From contig JAVGVS010000008.1 of the NCBI GenBank assembly GCA_032718565.1, positions 744,001-808,000 of the forward strand: a stretch of DNA of 64,000 nt, given 5' to 3'. Below, in pieces: positions 1 to 12,409 of the stretch; position 1 is the stretch's first letter; the number at the start of each line of letters is the position of its first letter. The translations under genes were made by a program, and so were the position numbers. The DNA is from Distichodus sexfasciatus. Taxonomy: Eukaryota; Chordata; Actinopteri; Characiformes; Distichodontidae. The notes below the pieces were generated by a model, which did no database searches, was not told where the DNA came from, and saw only the letters and a list, made by a program, of their open reading frames with translations.

Positions 1-1
1 G

Positions 2-3000
2 TGGGTGCAGGAGAACATTGGTGTTTTTGGAGGAGATCCCTCCAGGGTGACAGTGGGGGCTGACAGAAATGGTGCCGACATTACAAGCCTTCATCTCTCC
101 TCATCTACACCTCTTTTCCAGCAGGCTCTACTTATGGTAAGAAGTGAAAAACTACTGTCTGCTTGTTGGCTGATGGGGATATGTCATACCTTGAGACGTT
201 TTACATCTTTATTTTTAAATAATAGATGACAACAGAACCTTAACTGTCAGGCACTAAAATCCAAATGTAGTAATGGGTGAAACTCATCTTTGTTTTTGTG
301 TAGTCCTTGTAATAGTTTTGAACCCTACTCCAGTTTTTACAGTCTTAAACTTGACCGTTTTGGCTCTTTGGCTTGTGATGCTCAGTTTAGCCTAGTGGTT
401 AATATGATGCCTAAAATATAAAGAGAGGATTTTGGAGTTGATCGATCTGATTGTCCTTTTTACTGTCTGTTAACTTAAAATCAAAGACCATTTGTAGATC
501 CTTACTGTGGAACTTCACTGTAGTCTTCTTCCCCTGTGGCTGTACTGCGGAGTCGAGTGCTTGGGAGCAAGTAGACAGATCTCCATTTATTCCTCTTCCA
601 GCTGTTCCTCCTTCTCTCTTGTACTCCAGCCAGGGAGAGATAGGAGGAAACGCTGTCCTGCACTCCATAACTGAGGCCAGAGTCTCTTTGTGCAGACTGG
701 CTGCTGGCATTCTGCTCCACGTGTGTCGCTCTAAAAAAGAGTTAGCATATGCTGTTAGCTTTACCGTAGTCATTTTGCTAGCATGGATGGATTATACTGA
801 ACAAGGATCTGATGCTGGACAAAATAAGAATAAGAATATTTGCAAGTACAGAGGAGAATGTCAGAAGGAAGGATTTAAGGGCCAGTGGGGCTAAATCATG
901 GCTCCTTGCAGCGCGCTAGATTAGACCTCTAGGTTACATTTTTGCAGGCTTCATTTTACAGGTCTCTAGGAGTGCTCTTAAAAATCATAGTCTTATTGTG
1001 CATTTCATTTGTCCATTGTTCTAGAAAATTCAGGTGTCCACTTTTCAGGCGTCCACTATCAGCACACAGAAAAGTTGTAAAGCTCATCTCAGCTGAGGTT
1101 TGACTTAAGTTGTGTACCTGTCCCCTGTTGTCCGGTTGAAGTTTCGCAGCCTGGCCGTCAAAGTAGACTGAGAGGACAAGCACTGCAGTGTGTCAAACGA
1201 GGCCAAGCAGGGACCCGTCAGAACACAGCATAGACCGTCAGCTATGTCTGAATAAAAGGAAAAATGCAAAAGATCAGACTGTTTAGACTTGACACTAAGT
1301 AAATGAAGTCTAAAAGATTTAGCTACAAGCATTATGTCAGTGATATTCATATTTCTTCAGCATTACCAGAGTAGTGGTTGACCAGATCCTCCAGACACCG
1401 GAAAGTGAGACGTGGAGAGATAAAATACCAGTTGTTTGGCATACGGACAATTCTGTAATGCATTATGACTCTGTGGCGTAAAGACAAGGAGTAGTTCCCT
1501 GCAAGCAGGACAAGACCAGGCAAAGTTAGCATGTGAAAAGGTTCCCTGATCTTCAGTGTAATTACAGTACATGTAAGGCGTGTTTTCTTATACGATTGGA
1601 TCTGCACTTCATTAGTCCCCTTAGTCTACATTAAATAGGCAACCGTATCTCGTTGGCACAAGGCCTGAAAAACCATTGGTTCACCAATCATTTTGGTAAG
1701 AAACATAAAACCCTGTTACACCTACAGTATTTCATGACAATTCAGATATTTACCAGTGTCTTCTTTCAGTTTGAGAATTCTACATAGGTAAGAAAAGAAT
1801 CTATGAAGGCTGAAGAAAATTCTTATGCAAATTTAATTGCATTCCTTTTGTGTCTACATTTGATATCATTTTTCTATTCAATTGTTATGTCATAATTATT
1901 TTAATTAATAAAACATGTCTCGTGCCCTTTTATGGTATTTGTTGGGTGTTTTCCTGTACTAATTAAGAAGAACTGGCAGGTGCTTTCAGTTTACAAGGGC
2001 AGTCTTCTTCATTATACAGATCAGCTTTAAGAACATGTAAATATGACAGACTTTTGTTAGGAACTTTCTTAAGAACAACTTTAATTAAAAAAAAAAAAAC
2101 TGTCAAAGGTTTTGGTGGATGAGGCCCATTGTTCCAGGCTGAGTGTAGTGCACTACATAGAAGCTAGGAGCCATTTCTGAACTATCCAAACTCTTCAGTG
2201 AACAGTGGACACAATAGTCATCAGCAGCTTACATAGCAGTTTTTCATTTTGGAAAGACTCAGAAGTTTAAAAAGTGTCATGATTTGCAGTCTCACCTCCT
2301 GTGCTGACTCTGATCATGAAGGATCCAACTCTGTTCCCAGGCAACTTAAGCAGTTCTTCAGCTTTTTGCCTGTCAACTCCCTCAAACAGCCACCTGGACT
2401 CAGGGGAGGGAGGAGAGAGTAGAGATCACTGTGTACTGCAGATTTAAGTCAACGGTTTGCATCTTGTTCACTTAAAATTAAGCACTTACCCATGATAAAC
2501 CTTAGCTGCCTGGCAGTGTGGGATGTAGTTTTCTTCTTTTGTCTGGACTGAGAATACTTTCCACCAGTAACCTTCACTAGAAAAGGGGATCAAGTCAGAA
2601 GGTCATGCTGTTAATGTTGCTATGCAGTAATTCCGAGAAATTCACAAGAGATCAGTATCTTAGCTTAACAGTGAGCTTTCTTTCTCAGCAGCGTGTGTTG
2701 AGGCGTAAATGAAATTATGTGTTAGAAGGTAAAATTATCACAGCACTGTTTTAATGTGTTCTATAAAAGCGAGCCTGTAGAACTGGAAAAAATTTCAACT
2801 AAAAGGACTATCCCTTCTGAACTATGTGATACAAGGGACCACGAGATGTAGTCTTAGTAGTATAAAAGCTGTATAATTTAATTTATATAATGTTATTTAC
2901 GTAACAGTTATACTAATCTAAATTACACATATAATTTTTTACTGTTCTTGTATATTCTGGGCTTGTGTGTTTCAAAACATAAAACTACTTAAAACATTTT

Positions 3001-6000
3001 AAGGGTGGACCGATTATCGGGGGCCGATATTAGGCATTTTGTTGATTCTCGGTATTGGTGTTTAATTTTGACCATGACCGATATTGAGTAATCGGTGCGC
3101 TACTGTGGCTCTACTGCCGTGTCTTCGATCTGTGCTGTTTGCTCTCAACTCGCTGCTTCATTTAATGTCCTGCTCACAACAGTTTCAGCTGAGCTTGGTG
3201 TTTGTAAAATTTCCTTTGTAAGATTTTTTTTGTTGCTGCATATTGCTTCTAAATATAGGTTATTGGCCCTGTTAACTAGCAATAATCGTTATCGATGTCG
3301 GCCCTGGAAAAAACAGTATAGGTCAACCTCTAAAACATATTGTCCTTTTCCTCATAAAAACTGATTAATGTCAAAAATTACTAATTTGCTCACATAATAA
3401 ATAAGCAGTTGAAGAAATTCTTGTTTGATAGTCTGTATGTTGTGATCATAAGTAAACTTGTAAACTAAATGAAGCCTAAAAGCAAATGTATGTAACAATA
3501 CATCAAGTATTAATAATAATAATTTAAAAAATCATACACCTTTTGATAAAATTACTTATATTAAGATTATTCTATATTTATTATTATTCATAGTGTTTCC
3601 AACAAAATTGTGCAAACATGCAAACTTTTCTGCACATTACATCCGTCTCTGTGTAAGATGTGCACTTTTAGCAGAGCCAGCAGTATTACACTGCAGATAT
3701 TACTCAGTTTTATCAGATAAACGGCCCAACCAACCGCCCCATAACAGTTTAAACTGCCACAGTGTGAGAGTAATAATACAAAAACATCATAACCCAACAG
3801 ATAAGTACATAAGACATAAGTAGTATTGCTCACTCAGAGATGAGTCTCAGCCACTCTCCCTTCCTGAATAAGGGTTCACAGACCTCAGGAGGAGGATAGT
3901 CACTCAACACCATCGCCGTCTCCTTCTCTCTCACTGGACCACAGCACAGTAATCACAATTTTTACAACTTCACTCTTATATTAATCTGAGGTTATGTCAA
4001 ATAGAGATAACAGTGTTTATTGGACAACTGTGTTTGTCTTTTTACACATTTCAAGCAGTAACCTAAGCAATAATGTATATTTATTTCTAAATGTTAGTTA
4101 TTCAAATTCTAGCTCTGATCAAATAATATTAAATTTTTTTGATTAGACTGTAATCAGTATAAAAGTGGTATTGCTGTCAGTAAACGCTTTTCATTCAAAT
4201 CACATTGTACATATTTTCACTTTAAATAAAGTCATACATTTCACCAGCCTGCGTTTGCAGCCAGCATCTGTTGGATTATATTTTATTCTAATTATTTTGT
4301 TTATGTACAGAAAAATGACTTACTGTTTATTTGTAATCATTACTTGTATACATGAGTCTAATAAGTTTAATAAAATATATCTGTGACATTTAATCACAAA
4401 CTAAACTTTTATTACAGTAAAATAAATGTAGTTTTTTAAGCACGGCTCTACCCATATAGAGCTACGTGTCAAATAAGTCAGTCTCAAAGAATCTGACAAG
4501 ATTTTACACACAGTTGTTTATGTTGGTGTATGGATTTCTTACCTCTTGATGGTAGTTCTGTATTGGAAGTTTGCATGTAGTTCTCTCTAGAGCTCAGACT
4601 GGTCTGTATGTTTCCCATCACTTCACTTAATTCTGTATTATCTAACAGCAGTCACTATTGTACATATACTGTCCCCTCCATGCGAGTTCACTCCGGCTCA
4701 GTTACCTCTAACGTGCAGACCTGGCTCTCTTGGTTAACAATATGGCCCCGTGAACTTTTGCTGGTGGCTATTTTTTAAGCTCGCTATAGATAAGTGGAGT
4801 CAATTTTTTTGCAGCCTGTCAGAATGGGGAAGCTGTGTTTCTGACCACATTTTCCACTCAAGAATTGAGCAAAATAGGAAGTGCTGATAAAACTGTGTAT
4901 AGCATGCAAATTAACTTAGAACACTGCAGATAATGCCTTAAAATAGCTGCGCGTAAATTTGTACTTACTGTTACCTTAAACTTGCATCACACTGATTGTT
5001 GTGATCCCCTTTTCATTTTGAAATCTATTGCATTTTTTTTTTCGTGCATTTCATTTTGTGTCTTACTTTAACTTGTTAAAAAAGCACAACACTACCTTGT
5101 GAGACATGAAAAATCTGCTTATGTTGACTTTTTTAGACATACTCTGTCATTTTTGGACACTGTTGTCCAAACGTACCATCATGATTAGTGCTATGCTCTA
5201 CCCCTAGACTTTGTCCATCCTGTGTTTATTTTATTTTTTGGTCTAAGGAAGGCACTGACAGCTTATTCATCCCACTTGTCTTCCTTTAGGGTGGCTCAGC
5301 CTTCTCACCAGCAGCAGTGACAAGTAAACAGAAGGCCCAGCAGCAGGCTGCGTCTCTGGGCACAGAGCTGGGCTGCTCGTCCTCTGAGCCCACACAGTTA
5401 CTATCTTGTCTGAGAGAGAAACCTGCTGAAAGCATCAACGCTGCACAGACCAAGGTGGCTTATCCGGGACTGAAACTGCAAACCGCAAAATTTGATAGAC
5501 TAAATATACAGCTTCTTTGCTAATCGTTTCAGTCTTTGAATGTTTGAATACTTCATAAATCATAACAGCGATTTTTGTTTCATATTAAAAACGTGAGTAT
5601 CTTTATGGGTGGGGTGTGTGTGTGTGTCTGTGGGTGGGTATGTATCGTGTTGTGTGGAACTTTTTGTCCCCTAAAATCACTTTTATTCGTTTTTTGGCCT
5701 TTGTGGGGACATTTGAGAGGTAAAATGTGCTTGTTTTATTTGAGAAATTAAAGAGGTTAAAGATGTGCTTTTGGTTACTAAGGTTATGGTTAGGGTTGTA
5801 GGTGTAGGTGTAAAATTATATACATCTACTCATTCTGGGATTCTATGGAAGGAATAGAAGGAATGTGTGCGTGTGTGTGTGTGTGTGTTTTATTCAGTTG
5901 CTGGCAGTAAGCGGTCCCCTGCAAGCCTGGTCTCCGGTGGTAGATGGTGTGGTGGTCAAAGAGAAGCCGTCCACAGCCTTGAACTCTGGAAGATTTCACC

Positions 6001-9000
6001 AAATGCATCTGATGCTGGGCTCTTCAGCAGAGGACGGTCTGATTAGCAGGGCTAAAAACATCAAGGTTAGACCAAAAAGTAAAAAACAAACAGCAAATCT
6101 TTAAGCCCAAGAACTATCATATATTAGTTAAAACTCATTGACTAGTTTGTATGGAACATCTCTTTTAATGTAATTATTCTGACTGACCATCTGACTTTTG
6201 TTCTTGTTCAAAATCAACTGAACAACAGTGAGTTGAACCTAAAAGATATTCTAATCAGCTGTAACATTATGCTAACAATCATATAAATAGGTTCTCGGCT
6301 ATGCAGTCCCATATACAGCAAACTGCGATGTACTATGTGTGACGGCTTTCTGTCAGAACAAGCATTAACATTTTCAGCAATTGGAGCTGCGGTAATTCTT
6401 CTATTAAAGTGGACAACACAGACCAGCCCTCATTCCCTCACATACATCAGTGATTCTCTGAGGTTCATCACCCTGTTAACCATTCACCAGTTTTTTGGTG
6501 GCAAAATGTTAACTTGCTGCCTAATATACTGTATGTTGGCGATCATAATGTTATATGAGTGTAAGTAATAACAAAGTAGCCAATGTGTGCAAATATGCTT
6601 TTTTCACTTTACCTTTCCAAGAAACTGTACCCTGTTTTTCTCTGATGATTTCTCCTATTTCAACAGAACTTTGAGCAACTCCAGGGAAGAGCAGACAGTA
6701 AGACTGCTTTTTACGAGGCTCTATCCAATTCCCTCGGTGGAGATGATGCTAACGTGTTTGTGAAGGAAGCAGCTACTTGGTTCTACTCTCTCCAACACTC
6801 TCCCACACCCTCGGGCTACAACGTGTTCTCCCGGGCACTGGAGAATGCCACAAGGTACGAGCAATGACGAGCAACTCAGTTATGGTAAAGCTTTTCTTCC
6901 TTCCAACTGTAACCTTGTTCCAACTTAAGAAAGATGGGACTACGGTGAGTTTCAAGAAAATTAAAACTTGGAATCGTTCTTTCTTGTGATCTTCATGTGC
7001 ATGACTTAATGGTAATTAGCATAATGGGGTGTGGTGATTGGATGTTCATCTTTGGACCAAGAGTTTGAACCCGTCTTTATCTTAATCCCATACCTACCAA
7101 TTTTGTGCCCCCGAGTAAGACCCTTAACCCAAGTTGCTCCAGTGACACTCCCTTTGTAATTAGGAAAATGGAAGCTGCTCTGGAGTGCGTTTCCCAAAAG
7201 CATAGTTGCTAATTTATTGCTAACTGTGTTAGCAACACTGTTAGTTGCTTATGTACACTGTTAGTTGCTAAATATAAATGTGTTATATCATTGTTAGTTG
7301 CTAAATATAAATGTGTTATATCATTGTTAGTTGCTAAATATAAATGTGTTATAACTATGTTAGTTATTAATATAAAGCCAAGAAATTAAAATATAAAGCT
7401 GTTTGAAAGCTTAACGTCTCTCTGGTTTGCAAGTGCTAGCCTATTTTTTGCTTGTGTGAGATCTGGAAGCTTGGAGATGTTTGATTTGGAATGGTCCTGT
7501 GTTTTGCCTGCGTCTTCAGAACAACAGGACACAAACCAAACCCTCACTGTCAGCATTTATTTTTAAGCTTGCACTCAGTTACATAAACAGTAAACAATTC
7601 CAGTCTGTCTTTTTCCATTTCAATTCCCAGCATTTTCTCTTTTTTATGTTTCAGACAGAGCCATTTTCTTTTACACAAAGCTGCTCAGGAATGTTTAGTG
7701 CTAAAAACAGCTTAAGAGTATAGAGTTATAATAGCTTTGTACAAAACAGTTAAAATGTGTGTTTTGCGCTGGCTCGGTAGTTTACGTGAAACTCTCTCTA
7801 AACAACCACAGTCGTTGCCACCGCTGCCGTCTCTCGGCTGAGAGGGGTGTAGCTCTTGTGGTGAAGAGGAAGGAAATGGTATAGCAAAGTCTGATCAAAA
7901 TAGACTGAATAGACAAAATGTAAGAATGAGAAAATGTTGACCTGTTTGTACTGATCTTATCTCTTCCGTTTTAATATTTTATACTCAGAATTTGAGCAGG
8001 CAGCATTTATGCTAGATCAGGGAGCAGGTTGCCAAAAACAAACCAAAAGAGTGTGCACGTGTCTGTGTGTGGGTGTGTAAACACTTCTGCAATTTATCTG
8101 ACGTTTCGTAGACTTCAACACAGATCAAAATGCAGAGACTTGTGGGGCCAGTTTTCAGTCCAGGATTAAGCCTAGTCCTAGACTAGTTTAGAGTTTGAAG
8201 GTTGGTTTCTTGCTCATGGATTAAGCCTAATCTTGGACTAATTTGTAGTACCAATGGAGATTTACCATTTAAACTCAAAACTAGTCCAGAACTAGGCTTA
8301 ATCCTCGACAGGGAATTTGGCCTAAATGGTAAATCTCTGTTGGTACTACAATTTAGACCAAGACTAGGCTTAATCAATGTGTAAAAAACCAACCCAAAAT
8401 GTTACTTCCAGTAGTAAAATGTGGATTGAGAGTTAGAATAATGACCAATATTTAACAAAAATAATTTAGGCTTTTAAGCATAGGTGCTGAACAGGTCCAA
8501 ATTAACATAGTGTGGGACCCCTGGGCAACTACACCTCAAGACCCCCCACACCACTACAGCCCCACCAAAAACATAAATAAAGCATCAAAGTATGTATAAA
8601 ACCAATGTGTTATTATTAAATAAAAACCTTAAAATACCTCTCAAGTATTGACAATCCATTTTTAATTTTACTGTAGCCTCTCTGAGATTTTTGATGTGCA
8701 CCATGGACGAGCTCATTCTGATTGAGGGGAGGGGTATGCTATTGTGATTTTAAAAATGCGTCTTTGTGTGTTCTCTTTTTAGAAAATTCTATTTTTGAAC
8801 AATTAATGTACAAACTGTATGCATCATTTCCAGTTAATAATATAAAAATTATGAAAAGATATTTAAAGGTCTGCATGTACTTAATGATTGGGGCCCCCCA
8901 TTGGCTGGGGCCCCTGGGCACTTGCCCGATCAAGCCCGATAAACTCTGACATGTTAACATATATATAAATATAAATAATCTGCTTCCTGGAGGTTTTTAC

Positions 9001-9530
9001 ATTTAGACAGAAACACAAATAACATGGACCTATAATAAAAAGAATTTGATCTTGGCTTTGGGAGAAGTGGCGGCAATCAGAGTGACGAGATCTGACAAAA
9101 ACATCTGTCTGAACTATGTACCGTTTGTGTAGTGTGTTTTGTAATTGGTTTACAGTATAATGTTTAAATACAGTGCTATTATTGTTAGTGTGTAATTGAG
9201 GGATGTGGAATGTTGGATCAAGTCAACAAAAAAATTCCTTGAGCTGCAGTCAATAAATCACTCTGCTGCTACTCAGCAGTAAATGTAATAATAGTTACTG
9301 AGGTTTTGTGGTTTGCAGACTACATAGTCTGTATCTATTTCATTTGAATCTGTTAGTTTTATATATTAATAGCTACAACATGATTAGCATTTTCTAACTT
9401 GGATTGTTCTGTGGATTGCTGATTTGGAGGTGCTCTTGTTGAGAAAGAGAGAGAGGAAGAGAGACTGGTGCCGCATCCCACCCACATAATGACTACTGTC
9501 AGATATAGATAGCATGGACTAAGGCTGTGC

Positions 9531-9561
<31 letters not shown>

Positions 9562-12270
9562 TAGCCAAACCTAAAGCTCTCACAGCAGCATAGCAACCAC
9601 CACACTGTTGGAATTCAGCAGGTTGTATGCAATTTTCTCCTAGATATTACAGGATTTTTGGACTGTTAGCGTACTTTAATGGCACTATTAGACTCCTATC
9701 CCATAACTGACAAACATACAACACAGTCTTAAAATGTTTTTAGTGTAACAAGGCCTGAGCCTGAATCCAAGCTTTTTAAAACCATCCTTTCATCTACTCT
9801 GGTCAAATCAGATAAAATTCCTTCTGTCCTCTCTAACCTGAGGGAAATTTTCCCAAACCTGTTAAACATTTTTAAAGCGAAACCCGTTGTTTACGGTTTC
9901 TAAGACATTACTGTTGTAACAGGACTAGACTGAAAGATATGTTTAGTCTTAAACATAATCCAGCATGGAAAGTCTTGGCGCTGGCATCTGTTTCTAACTT
10001 ATGTCTTTCTGTTTAAATATATTTCCTTCTAGAGAGGAAAAGCACCACTGAGCTCTGGGAAAGTTAGGGAGGAATGTTACTGATTTAATATAGTTATTTT
10101 AGCCCAACAAAGTTCATTACATAATCCAATGCAGATAGAACAAAATGTGCACTGAGAACTGTGGTGATTTATTGACGAAAGGAGCCACCGATAGACCTCA
10201 CGGTCTAGCTGTTTATCAGCTTTTCAGCAAAATGAGTAAACAAATATTAACGCTGTGTTAAAGTTCTCATACCTGTTAAGTATAGGTAACATCATGGCTG
10301 TCAGGTATGTGAGTAGCTGCATATTTACTATATTAACTAATTAACTAATTAGACATTTGACTATTGTTCTTTAGAATCAGAAAAACTTGGGGAAACTAGA
10401 GGAAAAACTCTCATATCCAGACATATTGCATATCATGTTTTGCACATACAAGAAACTTTGTATGTGCACAGTTAGACACATCGAGGGTACAGTCATAATT
10501 CAATGATAAGAATGTATCAATAATTCATTTAGGTTTCAGGCATACAGGATGGTACAGAACCAGAGCTCACAGTTATTGACTTTTTCCCTATTGCAGAGAT
10601 TTCTTCATCATCTGCCCCACAGTGGCCATGGCTAACTTCTGGGCCTCCAACACCCGCTCCAGTATTTACATGTACCACCTGCCTGCAGACATGGCACACT
10701 CCAGGTCTGCACCATGCCATTCTCACAACCATTACATGAGGCATTCCAGTCTTGCTGCTGGAGATCCACCACTGTGCAGAGCTTAGATCCAACATATACA
10801 CATCTGACTCTGACAATATAACAATGCCCCCTGAGATCTTGGTAAAGTATATCAGATATTTTGTTAAGACTGGAAACCATTTCTGTTACATTAATGAAAT
10901 TAGACCGATGTTACATGCACAAGACTACATATACAGACTCAAGTATAACTGCATGCTCCACTGTTGTTTTTCCAGCTGTGACAGTAATTGCTCTTGTATT
11001 GTTCCCAGCTGTCGTGCATCCAGTGGCTTCTTTTGTGAATTACATGGTCTTTGCACCGGGAAAAAAGACAGTCAACACTTTAGTTCAAACATTTTTCTAG
11101 AACATGTATATAGCAAGCCACAATATCACATCACATTTTCTAGATCTTAGAAATCTATATCACATCATTCTTCTTTAAAGTCTTATCTTTCGTCTTGCAG
11201 CCTTAGAGCTTTACCTAATTGTATCTTGGCATGCAAATTCCTTTTTTAAATTTATATCAAAAAATCTGATTAAAAAAAATACTTTATTGTTTGAAGTCTT
11301 TGAAGTTCCAAGCAGCAAAAGCTTGATTTTGACATTTCATAAAATGCACAATGAATCCTGCCTAGATTTAAAGCTTTACAACATCCAGGTTGTAACTGCA
11401 GAAAAGACAGGTTAAATGCCGTCTTCTCCGCCTCCAATTTAACTACACTATGTATTTATCTCTCTTCTTTCCTCCTGTTCCCAGTGCTGACTTGTCATCT
11501 CCTCTGGATGTGCAGTATATGTTCGGAGCCCCAAATGACCCAGAAACACGAGCCCTCTTCACCTCCACAGAGAGATATCTCTCTCTGCAGATCATGAACT
11601 ACATGGCGAACTTCATCAAATCTGGGTACCAGGCACAGCAACCATTTTTGTGCTGCACAGTTATCCAGAAACCACTATGTTAACCGCTTCTTCTCATCCT
11701 GTCTGCAGAAACCCCAATCTGCCTCTCTCCATGTCCCGAACGTCCTTCGGTGAGTTTTTGCCTCCCTGGCCTCAGTTTTTGCCACACCCGAGTGGGCAGA
11801 GCTATAAGGAGTTGTCCCCAGGCCTCAGCAACCGCAAGAGCCTGCAGACGCCTCAGTGCTCTTTCTGGTCCCAATACGTGCCAGTTCTCAGTACCTCCAC
11901 AGGTCAGTAAGCCTCTCCAGGGCCAAGCAGTGAAAGTTTTACAACAATGCTGGGTGTGGAAACTTCCCCCCAAAATTCGACATGAACAGGTGCCATCCTG
12001 TCTTATTCAAGGAAAAGTTTAGACTGAATAACCTTTCCAGTTCTAAATTCCTACTTTTGAGCTTTTTCTTATCTGGGTGTTTTATTATCAGTTAACTGAA
12101 CTGTTTGTTCTCTCTTTTGTGTTCCAGGAAAATTAATGTGTGGAAGTTCCAAAGGGGACAGTGGAGCATCTAACGCTCCAACACTGAAACCAAACCCTGC
12201 ACCTCTCCCTGACTTCAGCTCTGCAGTCACAGAGAGTAAACCGAAGTCTGAGAAGGATGCTTACAGTTAA
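2..12270 (+). CDS. tg: Thyroglobulin, 3' end (C-terminal cholinesterase-like domain), partial
   Basis: Thyroglobulin is the secreted thyroid follicle protein on which thyroid hormones are made; its C-terminal cholinesterase-like (ChEL) domain supports folding, dimerisation and export. Visible coding exons: 2-136, 5290-5454, 5898-6065, 6667-6854, 10597-10704, 11485-11625, 11709-11902, 12128-12270 (stop TAA). All junctions are GT-AG with matching phases and give 413 residues. Recognition rests on colinear similarity to vertebrate TG: WVQENIGVFGGDP, LLMGGSAFSPAAV, SLGGDD, SRALENATRDFFIICP, GNPNLP, CSFWSQYV. The region aligned with the esterase nucleophile elbow reads GADRNGAD, so the catalytic serine is absent, as is usual for TG. 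The 5' end lies outside the window. The first visible intron (137-5289) contains the whole antisense sla gene. The tail after the ChEL domain is Ser/Pro/Lys rich and ends KDAYS. Confidence 0.96.
208..213 (-). terminator. sla: Candidate sla polyadenylation signal
   Basis: TTTATT on the + strand is AATAAA on the minus strand, about 290 bases after the sla stop codon. It is the nearest canonical hexamer downstream of that stop and would end the sla transcript just inside the tg intron. Only the hexamer supports it. Confidence 0.4.
502..4618 (-). CDS. sla: Src-like adaptor (SLAP), nested antisense in a tg intron
   Basis: SLA is a myristoylated SH3-SH2 adaptor that damps antigen-receptor signalling in lymphocytes by recruiting CBL. 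Seven coding exons on the minus strand, in transcript order: 4618-4543, 3933-3834, 2576-2490, 2393-2296, 1498-1367, 1247-1118, 730-502 (stop TAA). All are GT-AG with matching phases and give 283 residues (human SLA 276). The protein starts MGN, an N-myristoylation signal. An SH3 domain follows (about 33-85: VLSDYPPP, GEWLRL, EGYWWKV, YIPHCQAAKVYHG), then SH2 (about 86-170: WLFEGVDRQKAEELL, GSFMIR, RMPNNWYFISPRLTF, LEDLVNHYS), then the SLA-type tail with ADGLCCVLTGPCL, SYGVQDSVSSYLSL and EDYSEVP. There is no kinase domain. The SH2 phosphotyrosine loop reads FMIRVS rather than FMIRES and is shortened (see findings). Possible noncoding exons upstream of 4618 were not resolved. Confidence 0.95.
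3000..3332. mobile_element. hAT-like non-autonomous element with 8-bp target duplication (tg/sla intron)
   Basis: A 333-bp element starts TAAGGGTGGACCGATTATCG and ends with the approximate inverted complement TAGGTCAACCTCTA. It is flanked by near-identical 8-mers, AAACATTT (2992-2999) and AAACATAT (3333-3340). Eight-base duplications and imperfect TAGAGG/TAAGGG-type ends fit the hAT superfamily. The interior has no transposase. It lies in the tg intron and in an intron of the antisense sla gene. Confidence 0.6.
5864..5888. repeat. (TG)n microsatellite
   Basis: A short TG run with one interruption, ending 10 bases before tg exon 5898-6065, inside its splice acceptor region. It acts as part of a pyrimidine-poor acceptor tract. 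Confidence 0.85.
7008..7200 (+). mobile_element. tRNA-derived SINE fragment
   Basis: A degenerate tRNA-like head (GTGGTGATTGG; box B-like GAGTTTGAACCCG) is followed by GAGTAAGACCCTTAACCC and a GGAAGCTGCTCTGGA tail. This layout matches teleost SINEs whose tails resemble AAGTCGCTCTGGATAAG. It sits in a tg intron and is diverged, so its age is moderate to high. Confidence 0.65.
7258..7365. repeat. 33-bp minisatellite, about three and a half copies
   Basis: A unit beginning TGTTAGTTGCTAAATATAAA and ending GTGTTATATCAT is repeated in tandem with a 33-bp period. The first two full copies are identical and the last ones have drifted. A shorter TGTTAGTTGCT lies just upstream, so the array grew from a partial unit. 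It is in a tg intron. Confidence 0.9.
8163..8376. mobile_element. Fold-back (palindromic) MITE-like element
   Basis: Four oriented blocks of GGATTAAGCCTA or its inverse TAGGCTTAATCC occur near 8163, 8218, 8293 and 8361. The blocks GTAGTACCAATGGAGATTTA (about 8247) and TAAATCTCTGTTGGTACTAC (about 8330) are also inverted copies of each other. The whole can fold into long stems. Open frames appear on both strands only because the sequence is palindromic; no protein is implied. A diverged relative lies near 13491. Confidence 0.75.
9531..9559. repeat. (CA)n microsatellite
   Basis: An uninterrupted CA dinucleotide run inside a tg intron. No function is suggested. Confidence 0.9.
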
Positions 12271-12400
12271 TCATTCTACAATAGCAGTAGTTTCATCAGT
12301 TTCATTTAATTGATTAATAGAGAATGCTTTAATTTCCACCTGCTGACTTTGGATTTCTTATATGGATCTTTTCTTGCAATTGTACATCTTTCAATTGAGC

Positions 12401-12406
12401 AATAAA
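12401..12406 (+). terminator. tg: tg polyadenylation signal
   Basis: A canonical AATAAA lies 131 bases after the tg stop codon, giving a short 3' UTR. It is the first such hexamer downstream. Confidence 0.7.
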
Positions 12407-12409
12407 ACT

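Noticed and set aside
8183..8392. Overlapping open frames on both strands over 8183-8392
   Set aside because: They mirror each other because the DNA is palindromic; this is a fold-back repeat, not a gene.
8505..8945. Possible element bounded by GGGACCCCTGGGCA and GGGGCCCCTGGGCA
   Set aside because: The two matches are direct rather than inverted, and no target duplication could be identified, so boundaries cannot be supported.
10752..11150. A 132-codon + strand open frame following tg exon 10597-10704
   Set aside because: It begins after the tg exon donor in another frame, has low-complexity intron-like composition and no similarity, and the tg splice model accounts for the region.
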